Below, in pieces: positions 8,628 through 16,583 of a stretch of 64,000 bases of DNA (the stretch's first letter is position 1; every line of letters starts with the position of its first letter). The notes beneath the pieces are model-generated. The model had not been told where the DNA came from and did no database searches. It saw nothing but the letters and a program-made list of their open reading frames with translations. The translations under genes were made by a program, and so were the position numbers. The stretch spans positions 186,001 to 250,000 of the forward strand of contig NZ_JAJBBR010000004.1 of NCBI RefSeq assembly GCF_020532555.1, read 5' to 3'. This stretch comes from Microvirga lenta. GTDB taxonomy: Bacteria; Pseudomonadota; Alphaproteobacteria; Rhizobiales; Beijerinckiaceae.

Positions 8628-9113
8628 ATGCCCGATTCGTCCGCCGCCCTGAAATCCCCGATCGTCCTTCCGTCAGACGGGCGCCAGTCGCCGGTCGCCG
8701 CCGGCGTCCAGCGCGGCGTGCGCCGCCTCTTCGCGCAGCTGGGGCACTCGACCATTCCCGAATTCACCCTGGCCAACGGCCGGCGGGCGGACGTCATCGC
8801 GCTCGCGCCGAACGGCACGCTCACCATCGTGGAGATCAAGTCGAGCGTCGCCGATTTCCGGGCCGACAGGAAATGGCCGGATTACGAGGATTTCTGCGAC
8901 CGGTTCTATTTCGCCGTGCCCGAGACGGTGCCGTTCGACATCCTGCCGGAGGATCGCGGGCTCATCCTGGCCGACAGCTTCGGGGCGGCGATCATGCGCG
9001 AGGCGCCCCACCATCCGCTCGCGGGCGCCCGCCGCAAGGCGGTGACCCTGCGCTTCGCCCACGCGGCGGCCTCCCTGCTGCACGCCCTGGCCGATCCGGA
9101 CGGGCGCCTGTAG
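8628..9113 (+). CDS. mmcB: MmcB-family DNA repair protein
   Basis: A 161-residue protein matching the MmcB (DUF1052) family, described in Caulobacter as needed for resistance to DNA cross-linking damage. The fold is nuclease-like: RRADVIALAPNGTLTIVEIK with D55-x(n)-E-x-K resembles the PD-(D/E)xK core, followed by SSVADFRADRKWPDY. The C-terminal helix (FAHAAASLLHALADPDGRL) is family-typical. ATG at 8628 is chosen because it starts about 25 nt after the predicted EcfG transcript start. It is convergent with actR, separated by only 11 bp. Confidence 0.85.
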   Translation: MPDSSAALKSPIVLPSDGRQSPVAAGVQRGVRRLFAQLGHSTIPEFTLANGRRADVIALAPNGTLTIVEIKSSVADFRADRKWPDYEDFCDRFYFAVPETVPFDILPEDRGLILADSFGAAIMREAPHHPLAGARRKAVTLRFAHAAASLLHALADPDGRL

Positions 9114-9124
9114 GGCCGCGGGGC

Positions 9125-9682
9125 TTACCGCGGGGCGCGCTTGGCCAGGATCCGCTGCAGGGTCCGGCGGTGCATGTTGAGCCGGCGCGCCGTCTCGGAG
9201 ACGTTGCGGCCGCACAATTCGTAGACCCGCTGGATGTGCTCCCACCGCACCCGGTCCGCCGACATGGGGTTTTCCGGCGGCAGCGCCCGCTCGTTGGGCT
9301 GCGCCATGAGCGCCGCGTGGATCTCGTCCGCGTCGGCGGGCTTGGCCAGGTAGTCGAAGGCCCCCATCTTCACCGCCGTGACGGCGGTCGCGATATTGCC
9401 GTAGCCCGTGAGAATGACGCCGCGGGCGTCCGGGCGGCGGTTTTTCAGGCGCTCGATGACATCGAGTCCGTTGCCGTCCCCGAGCCGCATGTCGATCACG
9501 GCAAAGGCCGGCGCTTCGCTCTCGATCGCCGCCAGTCCATCGGCCACGCTCTCGGCGACCCGGACCTGATAGCCACGCGTTTCCATGGCGCGGGCGAGAC
9601 GTGTCGAAAAAGGACGGTCGTCGTCCACGATCAAGAGGCTCTTGTCGGCCCGATCTTCAAACGCCATAGGCGCATCGGCCAT
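9125..9682 (-). CDS. actR: ActR/RegA-family redox response regulator
   Basis: A 185-residue two-component regulator. The receiver domain (1-120) has the acidic pair in VDDDRP, the phospho-acceptor Asp64 (FAVIDMRLGDG), Thr in LTGYGNI and Lys in AKPADAD. A short linker leads to a Fis-type helix-turn-helix (NVSETARRLNMHRRTLQRIL) that is almost invariant in the RegA/PrrA/ActR family. The family controls respiration, carbon and nitrogen fixation, and acid or redox adaptation. The start at 9682 is preferred to an ATG 18 nt earlier because AAGGAG lies 8 nt before it. It is 46 bp downstream of actS on the same strand, so the pair forms an operon. Confidence 0.93.
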   Translation of the reverse strand: MADAPMAFEDRADKSLLIVDDDRPFSTRLARAMETRGYQVRVAESVADGLAAIESEAPAFAVIDMRLGDGNGLDVIERLKNRRPDARGVILTGYGNIATAVTAVKMGAFDYLAKPADADEIHAALMAQPNERALPPENPMSADRVRWEHIQRVYELCGRNVSETARRLNMHRRTLQRILAKRAPR

Positions 9683-9728
9683 CAGAACATCTCCTTGCAT
9701 TCTGGGAAGAACTCCTATGAAGCCGGGC

Positions 9729-11123
9729 CTATTCGACCCTGCTCTTCATATGGGAATTCTGCCCTTCATCTTTGAGAGTTCCCGGGGGATCTCCCTGCGG
9801 CATTATTGCCGCACCTCGGTCAAACGCATGACGGGGCCAAACGATCCGAGCGATGGCCCCGGTGGCGGGCGGAGCGGCGTTGGTGAGGGTCAGCTGGGCT
9901 CCCGACCGCTCGATCAGGGTCTTGGCGATGAAGAGCCCCAGGCCCAGTCCCGATCCGCCGTCCTCCTCCTCCGTTTCCAAGCGTTTCACGGCGCTGCGCG
10001 TCGTCACGTAGGGCTCTCCGACCCTGAGCAGGATATCGGGCGCGTAACCGGGGCCGTCATCGCGGATCTCGATGAAAACCTCGTGAGCGGACCAGCAGGC
10101 CTCCACGGTCACCCGGCTCTCGGCGAAGTCCGCCGCGTTGTCGAGGATGTTGGACAGGCCGTAGATCACGCCGGGATTCTTGTGGCCCATGGGCTCGGGC
10201 CCGTCGCCCTTGGCGATCACGTCGATGTCGAGGCCCAGCGCCCGCTGCGGCGCGACGATCTCCTCCACCAGATGGCTCAGGGACACCGTCTCCAGGAAGC
10301 CGCCCTGGTCCTGGCCCATGGAGGTGAGCTTGGTCAGGATGGTCCGGCAGCGCTCGACCTGCTCGCGCAGGAGCTTCAGGTCGTCCGCCACGGGCCCGTC
10401 CTTCGGCAGGGCGTGGTTGAGCTCCTTGGCCACCAGGGCGATGGTGGCGAGCGGGGTTCCGAGCTCGTGCGCCGCCGCCGCGGCCAGACCGTCGAGCTGG
10501 GACAGGTGCTGCTCGCGGGCGAGCACCAGCTCGGTGGCGGCCAGCGCCTGCGCGAGCTGGCGGGCCTCCTCCGCCACGCGCCAGGCATAGATTCCCGTGA
10601 AGGCCGTGCCGAGCAGGATCGCGGTCCAGATCCCGGACACGTAGAGGAACGGCAGCGTGAAGCTCTGGCCCGGGTACCAGGGCAGGGGGCGGTGCGCCAG
10701 CACCAGCACGGTGGCGGAGCCGACCGCCAGCAGCCCGAGCCCCAGGGTCCGCTCAGGCTTGAGCGCGGTGGCCGAGATCAGCACGGGCGCGAGGAAGAGC
10801 ATCGCGAACGGGTTCTCGAGCCCTCCGGTCAGGTAGAGCAGCGCGGCGAGCTGGAGAATGTCGAAGGCGAGCAGGAACGTGGCGGCGTTGTCGCTGAGCC
10901 GGTGGCTCGCCGGATACTGGATCCGCAGGAGCAGGTTGACCCAGACCGAGGCCGCGATGACCAGGAAGCAGAGGCCGAAGGGCAGCGGAAAGCCGAGCCC
11001 GAACCGGACGGCGGTCACCGCCGCCGCCTGGCCCGCGATCGCCAGCCATCGCAGCCGGACCAGGGTATCGAGGCGCAGTTGCCGGGCATCCCGGGTGAGA
11101 TTCGTCGGCTTGATATCAACCAT
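9729..11123 (-). CDS. actS: ActS/RegB-family redox sensor histidine kinase
   Basis: A 464-residue membrane kinase with six hydrophobic segments over residues 20-185. The H-box is HELGTPLATIALVAKEL with phospho-His219. The RegB hallmark GGLENPF (about 100-106), reported as the ubiquinone-binding heptapeptide, is present. The redox-active cysteine equivalent to Rhodobacter RegB Cys265 sits in ERCRTIL (Cys259). N-box (NILDNAADFA), DDGPGYA and GSGLGLGLFIAKTLIE complete the ATPase domain. All sensing elements are intact, so a redox/quinone-sensing role in partnership with ActR is well supported. ATG at 11123 is preferred over a TTG 36 nt upstream; neither has a strong Shine-Dalgarno. Confidence 0.93.
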   Translation of the reverse strand: MVDIKPTNLTRDARQLRLDTLVRLRWLAIAGQAAAVTAVRFGLGFPLPFGLCFLVIAASVWVNLLLRIQYPASHRLSDNAATFLLAFDILQLAALLYLTGGLENPFAMLFLAPVLISATALKPERTLGLGLLAVGSATVLVLAHRPLPWYPGQSFTLPFLYVSGIWTAILLGTAFTGIYAWRVAEEARQLAQALAATELVLAREQHLSQLDGLAAAAAHELGTPLATIALVAKELNHALPKDGPVADDLKLLREQVERCRTILTKLTSMGQDQGGFLETVSLSHLVEEIVAPQRALGLDIDVIAKGDGPEPMGHKNPGVIYGLSNILDNAADFAESRVTVEACWSAHEVFIEIRDDGPGYAPDILLRVGEPYVTTRSAVKRLETEEEDGGSGLGLGLFIAKTLIERSGAQLTLTNAAPPATGAIARIVWPRHAFDRGAAIMPQGDPPGTLKDEGQNSHMKSRVE

Positions 11124-11270
11124 CAGCAGACAGGATAGGGTCTTCGCGGCGTTCGCCAAGCGAGGCCGGCGGAAGGATTTACTCCTTTTCGCGCCGGAAA
11201 CCCTGTTTCATCTAGGCCTAAAGGATGAGGAGCCGGCTTTGACGTCCTGGCAGCATTGCAATCGGGTGCA

Positions 11271-11296
11271 GGAACTTTCATCTTAACGCTCTGGTT
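11271..11296 (+). promoter_or_regulatory. EcfG-like promoter candidate for phaZ
   Basis: GGAAC at 11271-11275, 17-nt spacer, GGTT at 11293-11296. The -35 is perfect and the -10 differs only at its least conserved first base. It lies about 65 nt before the phaZ ATG. Confidence 0.35.
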
Positions 11297-11361
11297 GGAG
11301 GATAAGCTCACACTCGCCGTTGCGGGGGAAAATCGAGCACCCGACCGTTTTGGGGATTTGT

Positions 11362-12636
11362 ATGAACTTTTCATATTATTGGTATGAGACGGCCCATTGG
11401 TTGCTCGGGCCGGCCCGCGTTGCCTCCAGTGCCACGAAGTCCTTGTTCGAGATTCCCGGCAATCCGCTGGCCGATACGCCCTACGGGCGCACAGTGACCG
11501 CGACCTGCGAATTGTTCGAGCGCACGACCCGCCGTTACGGCAAGCCCGAATTCGGCCTCGCCACCACCGTCGTCGACGGCGAGGAAGTGGCGGTCCGGGA
11601 GCGCATCGTCTGGGAGCGCCCCTTCTGCGACGTGATCGCCTTCGAGCGCGATTCCGCCGTCGCCGAGACCCAGCCCAAGCTGCTCATCGTGGCGCCCATG
11701 TCCGGGCACTACGCCACCCTCCTGCGCGGCACGGTCGAGACCTTCCTGCCCACCCACCAGGTCATGATCACCGACTGGGCCGACGCCCGGATGGTCCCGA
11801 TGATCGAGGGCAGCTTCGACCTGGACGACTACATCGACTACCTGAAGGGCATGTTCCGGGCCTTCGGGCCGGACCTCCACGTGATGGCCGTGTGCCAGCC
11901 GGCGGTCCCCGTGATCGCCGCCATCGCCCGCATGGAGGCCGAGAACGACCCCGCCACCCCCCGGTCCATGATCCTCATGGGCGGGCCCATCGACACCCGC
12001 CGCTCGCCCACCGCCGTGAACCAGCTGGCGGAGGAGCGCGGGATCGAGTGGTTCCGGCGCCACTGCATCACCAAGGTGCCGCCGGGCAATCCGGGTTTCT
12101 GGCGCGACGTCTATCCCGGCTTCCTGCAGCTGTCCGGCTTCATGGCCATGAACCTCGACCGGCACCTCACCGCCCATTGGGAGATGTTCAACCACCTGGT
12201 CGAGGGCGACGGGGATTCGGCCGAGAAGCACCGGGACTTCTACGACGAGTATCTGGCCGTCATGGACCTGACCGCCGAGTTCTACCTTCAGACCGTCGAC
12301 AAGGTCTTCGTTCGGCACGAGCTGCCCAAGGGCGAGATGATGCATCGGGGCGAGCCGGTGGACCTCATGGCGATCCGGCGCTGCGCCATCATGGCCATCG
12401 AGGGCGAGCGGGACGACATCTCCGGCGTCGGCCAGACCTTGGCAGCCCTGGAGCTGACGCCTAATCTGTCCCCCGACAAGAAGCTCTACCACCTGCAGAA
12501 GAGTGTCGGGCATTATGGCGTCTTCAACGGTTCTCGTTTCCGGGCTGAAATCGCTCCTCGAATCGTTGAATTCATTCAGAATCACGAACAGGTCGCCGAG
12601 CGAGAACCAGCCCGGCGGAGGGCGTCAAGAGCCTAA
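11362..12636 (+). CDS. phaZ: Intracellular polyhydroxybutyrate depolymerase
   Basis: A 424-residue alpha/beta-hydrolase of the intracellular PhaZ family that degrades cytoplasmic PHB granules to 3-hydroxybutyrate oligomers. The nucleophile is a cysteine in VMAVCQPAVP, characteristic of this family rather than the Ser of extracellular enzymes. Supporting segments are the N-terminal MNFSYYWYETAHWLLGPAR, LIVAPMSGHYATLLRGTVE (oxyanion region), ITDWADARMVP, MILMGGPIDTR, an acidic GERDDISGVGQT and the C-terminal SVGHYGVFNG histidine. Start at ATG 11362 aligns with family N-termini; a TTG at 11320 is in frame but adds unrelated residues. It is divergent from actS. Confidence 0.93.
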   Translation: MNFSYYWYETAHWLLGPARVASSATKSLFEIPGNPLADTPYGRTVTATCELFERTTRRYGKPEFGLATTVVDGEEVAVRERIVWERPFCDVIAFERDSAVAETQPKLLIVAPMSGHYATLLRGTVETFLPTHQVMITDWADARMVPMIEGSFDLDDYIDYLKGMFRAFGPDLHVMAVCQPAVPVIAAIARMEAENDPATPRSMILMGGPIDTRRSPTAVNQLAEERGIEWFRRHCITKVPPGNPGFWRDVYPGFLQLSGFMAMNLDRHLTAHWEMFNHLVEGDGDSAEKHRDFYDEYLAVMDLTAEFYLQTVDKVFVRHELPKGEMMHRGEPVDLMAIRRCAIMAIEGERDDISGVGQTLAALELTPNLSPDKKLYHLQKSVGHYGVFNGSRFRAEIAPRIVEFIQNHEQVAEREPARRRASRA

Positions 12637-12712
12637 GCCTGTTCCGGATAGGTTCTCGGCAGCGGCAAACGGCTGCGCTGACAAGAACGACCCGGCGGGG
12701 CAGATTGCGGAC

Positions 12713-13456
12713 ATGAGATTCGCCCTGTTCCGCCGCGTCCCTGCGGACCCTCCCTATCTCAAGGTTTCCCACGAAGGCCAGGCCTTCCAGGTGGCTCTGA
12801 AACGCCGTCCGACCGCCAAGCGGATCACCCTGCGCGTCTCCAACGCGACCGGGGAAGTGGTGCTGACGATCCCCGAGCGGACCGATGTGGGGCTGGCCCA
12901 GAAATTCGCCGACAGCCACGGCAGCTGGATCGCCACGCGCCTGGCCAAGGTGCCCAAGCGCGTGCTGTTCCAGCCGGGTTCCCTCGTGCCCTTGCGCGGC
13001 GTGCCCCACCGGGTCGTTCATTGGTCGAACATTAGGGGAACAACGCAGGCCGCCCGGGATGCCGAGGGCGAGCCGATCATCGCCGTCACCGGCGACATCG
13101 CCCACGTGACCCGCCGGGTGCAGGACTTCCTGGAGGCCGAGGCCAAGCGCGACTTCGCGGCCGCCGTGAAGCGCCATACGGCGGCGCTGGGCGTCGCCGC
13201 CAAGCGGATCACCGTGCGCGACACCAAGAGCCGCTGGGGCTCCTGTTCGGCCACGGGGGCGCTCAGCTTCTCCTGGCGCCTGATCATGGCCCCGCCCTTC
13301 GTGCTCGATTACCTCGCCGCCCACGAGGTGGCGCATCTGCGCGAGCTCAACCACTCGCACCGGTTCTGGAAGCTCACGCACCAGCTCTGCCCGCGCACGG
13401 AAGAGGCCGAACGCTGGCTCAAGACCTACGGCAGCGCCCTGCACCGCTTCGGGTGA
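12713..13456 (+). CDS. YgjP/SprT-like M48-type zinc metallopeptidase
   Basis: A 247-residue DUF45/YgjP family protein. The zinc site is HEVAHLRELNHSHRFW, giving HExxH plus a downstream histidine. The upstream signature TVRDTKSRWGSCSATGALSF is diagnostic of the family. These are widespread cytoplasmic metal-dependent hydrolases related to SprT/wss1 proteases; the substrate is not established. The start at 12713 is chosen because longer forms would overlap phaZ and contain no family sequence. It follows phaZ by 76 bp on the same strand, so read-through is possible. Confidence 0.88.
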   Translation: MRFALFRRVPADPPYLKVSHEGQAFQVALKRRPTAKRITLRVSNATGEVVLTIPERTDVGLAQKFADSHGSWIATRLAKVPKRVLFQPGSLVPLRGVPHRVVHWSNIRGTTQAARDAEGEPIIAVTGDIAHVTRRVQDFLEAEAKRDFAAAVKRHTAALGVAAKRITVRDTKSRWGSCSATGALSFSWRLIMAPPFVLDYLAAHEVAHLRELNHSHRFWKLTHQLCPRTEEAERWLKTYGSALHRFG

Positions 13457-13457
13457 G

Positions 13458-13474
13458 GGCGGGTCCGTCCCGCC
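13458..13474 (+). terminator. Short GC hairpin
   Basis: GGCGGG-TCCGT-CCCGCC immediately after the metallopeptidase stop codon. A 6-bp GC stem with a 5-nt loop and no T-run; a modest terminator candidate. Confidence 0.35.
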
Positions 13475-13503
13475 GCTCCCGCGGCCCCTGCGGAACAAAG
13501 CAT

Positions 13504-13516
13504 TTTCCATTGGAAA
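13504..13516 (+). promoter_or_regulatory. Dyad in the chemoreceptor promoter region
   Basis: TTTCCA-T-TGGAAA, a perfect 6-bp dyad, followed by an AT-rich stretch (GGTATTTTTTAACT) about 100 bp before the chemoreceptor ATG. It could be an operator; no known factor is recognised. Confidence 0.25.
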
Positions 13517-13627
13517 CATTGGGTATTTTTTAACTGCCGCCCGCGGATATGCCCTTAGGGAAAGACTCCTGGCTGCGCCCCGATCCGGAAAGAGGGCGCC
13601 GGCCGGGCTGCAAGGGGCAGATTCCAC

Positions 13628-15313
13628 ATGACACTGAAGAACTTTTCGATCCCGCAGAAGGTGATCGCGGTCGTCTCGCTCATGGGGCTCGTGGCCGCCA
13701 TGATCGCGGTGGTGGGCTGGCGCGAGACGTCCAGGCTCAAGGAGGCGATGGAGATCGTCGGACTGCGCGAGGAGGCGGCGCGGGAGGCGATGGACCTGCG
13801 CGTCGACATCATCGCGATCAGCCGCATGACCTATCAGGTGGCGCAGGATCCCCTGAAGGCCGCCGACTTCACCGCCGAGGCCGACCGCCGCACGAAGGAG
13901 ATGCTCGGCCGGTTCGGAAAGCTCGAAGCGGTGGCCGATGCGCAGGAAAGGAACCTGCTGGCCCAGATGCGGACGGCCCTCAACGCCTATTTCGAGGTGA
14001 TCCGCTCCATGATCCGCGTGGCGGCCACGGAGCGGGGCGCCGACCGGGCCGTGATGGTGGCCGAAGTCGACAAGGGCCTGGCCGCGCAGCGCACCGTCAC
14101 CGACACGGTGAAGGCCTACAGCACCTACACGGCCAAGAAGCTGGCCGACATGCGCCTCGCCGCCGAGGCCGGGGCGAACGATGCGATCAGGCTTCAGATC
14201 GGCGTGGCCCTGGCGGGAATCGTCCTGGGCGTGCTGATCAGCCTCCTCATGACCCGGTTCAGCATCGTCGCCCCCCTGCGCAACCTCACGGCGATCATGC
14301 GCCGCCTGGCGGACGGCGACGTCTCGGTCGAACTGCCCTCCGGCAACCGCAGCCGGGACATCGGCCGCATGATCGAGGCCGTCCAGGTCTTCAAGGACCG
14401 CATGGCCCGCAACCGGGCGCTGGAGCAGGAAGCCCTCCAGGCCCGCGAGGCCTCCGAGGCCCAGCGCAGGCAGATGATGGCCGAGCTGGCCGCGAGCTTC
14501 GACAGCGCCATCGGCGAGATCGTCGACTCGGTCTCGGACGCGGCCGACCGGATGCAGTCCACCGCCGAGCGGCTGACGGCCTCCGCCCAGCAGACCTCGT
14601 CGCGCTCCACCGCCGTCGCGGCGGCCGCGGAACAGACCTCCGCCAACGTCCTGGCCATGTCCGGCGCGACGGAGGAGCTGGGCTCGTCGGTCGAAGAGAT
14701 CAGCCGGCAGGTCGAGCAATCCGCCGTCATGTCCCGCGAGGCCGTCGAGGCCGCGACCATGACCACCGAGATCGTGTCGCAGCTGAGCTCGGCCGCCGAC
14801 CGGGTCGGCGCCGTCATCGACATGATCTCGGCCATTGCCGGCCAGACCAATCTCCTGGCCCTGAACGCCACCATCGAGGCCGCGCGGGCCGGGGAGGCCG
14901 GGCGCGGCTTCGCCGTCGTGGCGACCGAGGTGAAGAGCCTCGCCGACCAGACCGCCAAGGCCACGGCCGACATCTCGAGCCAGATCGCGGCGATCCAGGC
15001 CTCGACCTCCCGCGCCGTGGAGGCGATCGGCGGCATCACCCAGCGCATCCAGGCCATGAGCGACGTGTCCGGCACCATCGCGACCGCCGTGGACCAGCAG
15101 GGAGCCGCCACCCGGGAGATCGTCGCCTCGGTGAGCCAGGCCTCCGCCGGAACGGGCGAGGTCACGGCCAACATCAACGGGGTCGCCGAGGTCGCCGAGG
15201 AAACCGAGCACGCGGCCCGTCAGGTGCTGACATCCTCCTCGGCCCTCGTGTCCCAGGCCAAGCAGCTGCGCGACCAGGTCAGCGGCTTCCTGGCCAACGT
15301 GCGCGCCGCCTAA
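13628..15313 (+). CDS. Methyl-accepting chemotaxis protein
   Basis: A 561-residue chemoreceptor. TM1 is at about 12-31, followed by a roughly 150-residue helical periplasmic domain (four-helix-bundle style) and TM2 at about 190-212. A HAMP domain (about 213-265, [19 protein letters not shown]) precedes the long coiled-coil signalling domain, whose hairpin tip reads [20 protein letters not shown]. The tip binds CheA/CheW, and the adjacent Gln/Glu pairs are methylation sites. The protein ends without a CheR-tethering pentapeptide (ends VRAA). The ligand is unknown. The ATG at 13628 has a weak ribosome site. Confidence 0.93.
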   Translation: MTLKNFSIPQKVIAVVSLMGLVAAMIAVVGWRETSRLKEAMEIVGLREEAAREAMDLRVDIIAISRMTYQVAQDPLKAADFTAEADRRTKEMLGRFGKLEAVADAQERNLLAQMRTALNAYFEVIRSMIRVAATERGADRAVMVAEVDKGLAAQRTVTDTVKAYSTYTAKKLADMRLAAEAGANDAIRLQIGVALAGIVLGVLISLLMTRFSIVAPLRNLTAIMRRLADGDVSVELPSGNRSRDIGRMIEAVQVFKDRMARNRALEQEALQAREASEAQRRQMMAELAASFDSAIGEIVDSVSDAADRMQSTAERLTASAQQTSSRSTAVAAAAEQTSANVLAMSGATEELGSSVEEISRQVEQSAVMSREAVEAATMTTEIVSQLSSAADRVGAVIDMISAIAGQTNLLALNATIEAARAGEAGRGFAVVATEVKSLADQTAKATADISSQIAAIQASTSRAVEAIGGITQRIQAMSDVSGTIATAVDQQGAATREIVASVSQASAGTGEVTANINGVAEVAEETEHAARQVLTSSSALVSQAKQLRDQVSGFLANVRAA

Positions 15314-15328
15314 AGGGACGCATAACAG

Positions 15329-15371
15329 ATGACAGGCGGGCCTTTTCGGCTTAGTCCGGCCTGCCTGTCAT
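15329..15371 (+). terminator. 14-bp hairpin after the chemoreceptor gene
   Basis: ATGACAGGCGGGCC (15329-15342) pairs with GGCCTGCCTGTCAT (15358-15371), 14 bp with one G-U wobble and a 15-nt loop. No T-run follows. It ends 16 nt before the next ATG, so it may terminate the chemoreceptor transcript or shape the leader of the exporter gene. Confidence 0.55.
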
Positions 15372-15386
15372 CGCTGAAACGGTCCC

Positions 15387-16580
15387 ATGCTCAAGCCCGA
15401 TACGCTGGCCCTCACAATCGTCCTGGCGCTCCTCACGGCGCTCGGGCCGCTCTCGACGGACATGTACCTGCCCTCGCTGCCCGCCATCGCGGCGAGCTTC
15501 GGGGCGACCACCGGGCAGGCGCAGCTCACCCTCTCGGCCTTCCTGTTCGGCTTCGCGGCGGGCCAGTTCTTCTACGGGCCGATTTCGGACCGGATCGGGC
15601 GCAAGCCCGTCCTGCTGTTCGGCCTCGGGCTGTTCACCCTGGCGAGCCTCGTCTGCGCCCTCGCGTCCTCCATCGAGATGCTGGTCGGAGCCCGCTTCCT
15701 CCAGGCGCTGGGAGCCTCCGGGCCCATCGTGCTCGGCCGCGCCATCGTGCGCGACTTCTACGAGGGGCCCCGCGCCGGTCGGGAACTGTCGCGCATGGGC
15801 ACGATCATGGGCGTGGTGCCCGCCATCGCGCCGGTCTTCGGTGGATTGATCGCGCAATTTTCGGGCTGGCGCATGACCTTCGCGGTCATGATCCTGTGCG
15901 GCGCGGCCCTCGCCGCCACCGTGGTCCTGCGCCTGCCCGAGAGCATCCGGACGAAGTCGGACGCGCCGATCTCGTTCGGCTCGATCCTGCGCGGCTTCGG
16001 GGTTCTTCTGAAGCACCCGGCCTACCGGGTCTATGTGATGCTCTCCATGCTGACCTATGGCGGGCTCTTCGCGTTCATCTCGGGCTCGTCCTTCGTGCTC
16101 CAGGGCATCTACGGCCTCGACGAACTGGCCTTCGCCTTCTCCTTCGCCTTCATGGTGGTCGGCTTCATCGCCGGGACCTCTCTCGCCCAGCGCCTCGTGG
16201 GGCTCTACGGCCTCGACGGCACGATCCGGTTCGGGGTGTCGAGCCTAGCCGCGGGCGGCGTCGCCATGCTCGTCCTGGTGGCGTCCGGCGTCGCCTCGTC
16301 CCTGGCGATCACCATGCCGATGGCGGTCTATGCGCTCGGTGTCGGCCTCACCATGCCGCAATCCATGGCCTCGGCCCTGATGCCGTTTCCCACCCGCGCC
16401 GGGGCCGCCTCGTCGCTGCTGGGCATCTGCCAGATGACCTTCGCGGCGATCCTCGGGGTCGTGCTGGGCCAGAATCTCGGGGCCTCGGCGCTGCCGCTCC
16501 CGGCCGCCATCGCCACCACGGGCGTGCTGGCGCTGGCCGTGTTTCTCTCCACGGCGAGGGCGCGGGCCTCGAAGGTCTAG
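15387..16580 (+). CDS. Bcr/CflA-family multidrug efflux MFS transporter
   Basis: A 397-residue inner-membrane protein with 12 predicted membrane spans. Family signatures are LSTDMYLPSLPAIAASFG in TM1 (D25 and the STDMYLP motif typical of Bcr/CflA), GQFFYGPISDRIGRKPVLL in loop 2-3 (MFS motif A) and RFLQALGASGPIVLGRAIVRD in TM4-5. This is the drug:H+ antiporter-1 class, exporting compounds such as bicyclomycin or chloramphenicol; the real substrate is unknown. It ends 3 bp before the convergent penicillin-binding-protein gene. Confidence 0.92.
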   Translation: MLKPDTLALTIVLALLTALGPLSTDMYLPSLPAIAASFGATTGQAQLTLSAFLFGFAAGQFFYGPISDRIGRKPVLLFGLGLFTLASLVCALASSIEMLVGARFLQALGASGPIVLGRAIVRDFYEGPRAGRELSRMGTIMGVVPAIAPVFGGLIAQFSGWRMTFAVMILCGAALAATVVLRLPESIRTKSDAPISFGSILRGFGVLLKHPAYRVYVMLSMLTYGGLFAFISGSSFVLQGIYGLDELAFAFSFAFMVVGFIAGTSLAQRLVGLYGLDGTIRFGVSSLAAGGVAMLVLVASGVASSLAITMPMAVYALGVGLTMPQSMASALMPFPTRAGAASSLLGICQMTFAAILGVVLGQNLGASALPLPAAIATTGVLALAVFLSTARARASKV

Positions 16581-16583
16581 ACC

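Noticed and set aside
11320-11361. Extended TTG start of phaZ
   Set aside because: The ATG at 11362 gives the family N-terminus; the added residues have no homology.
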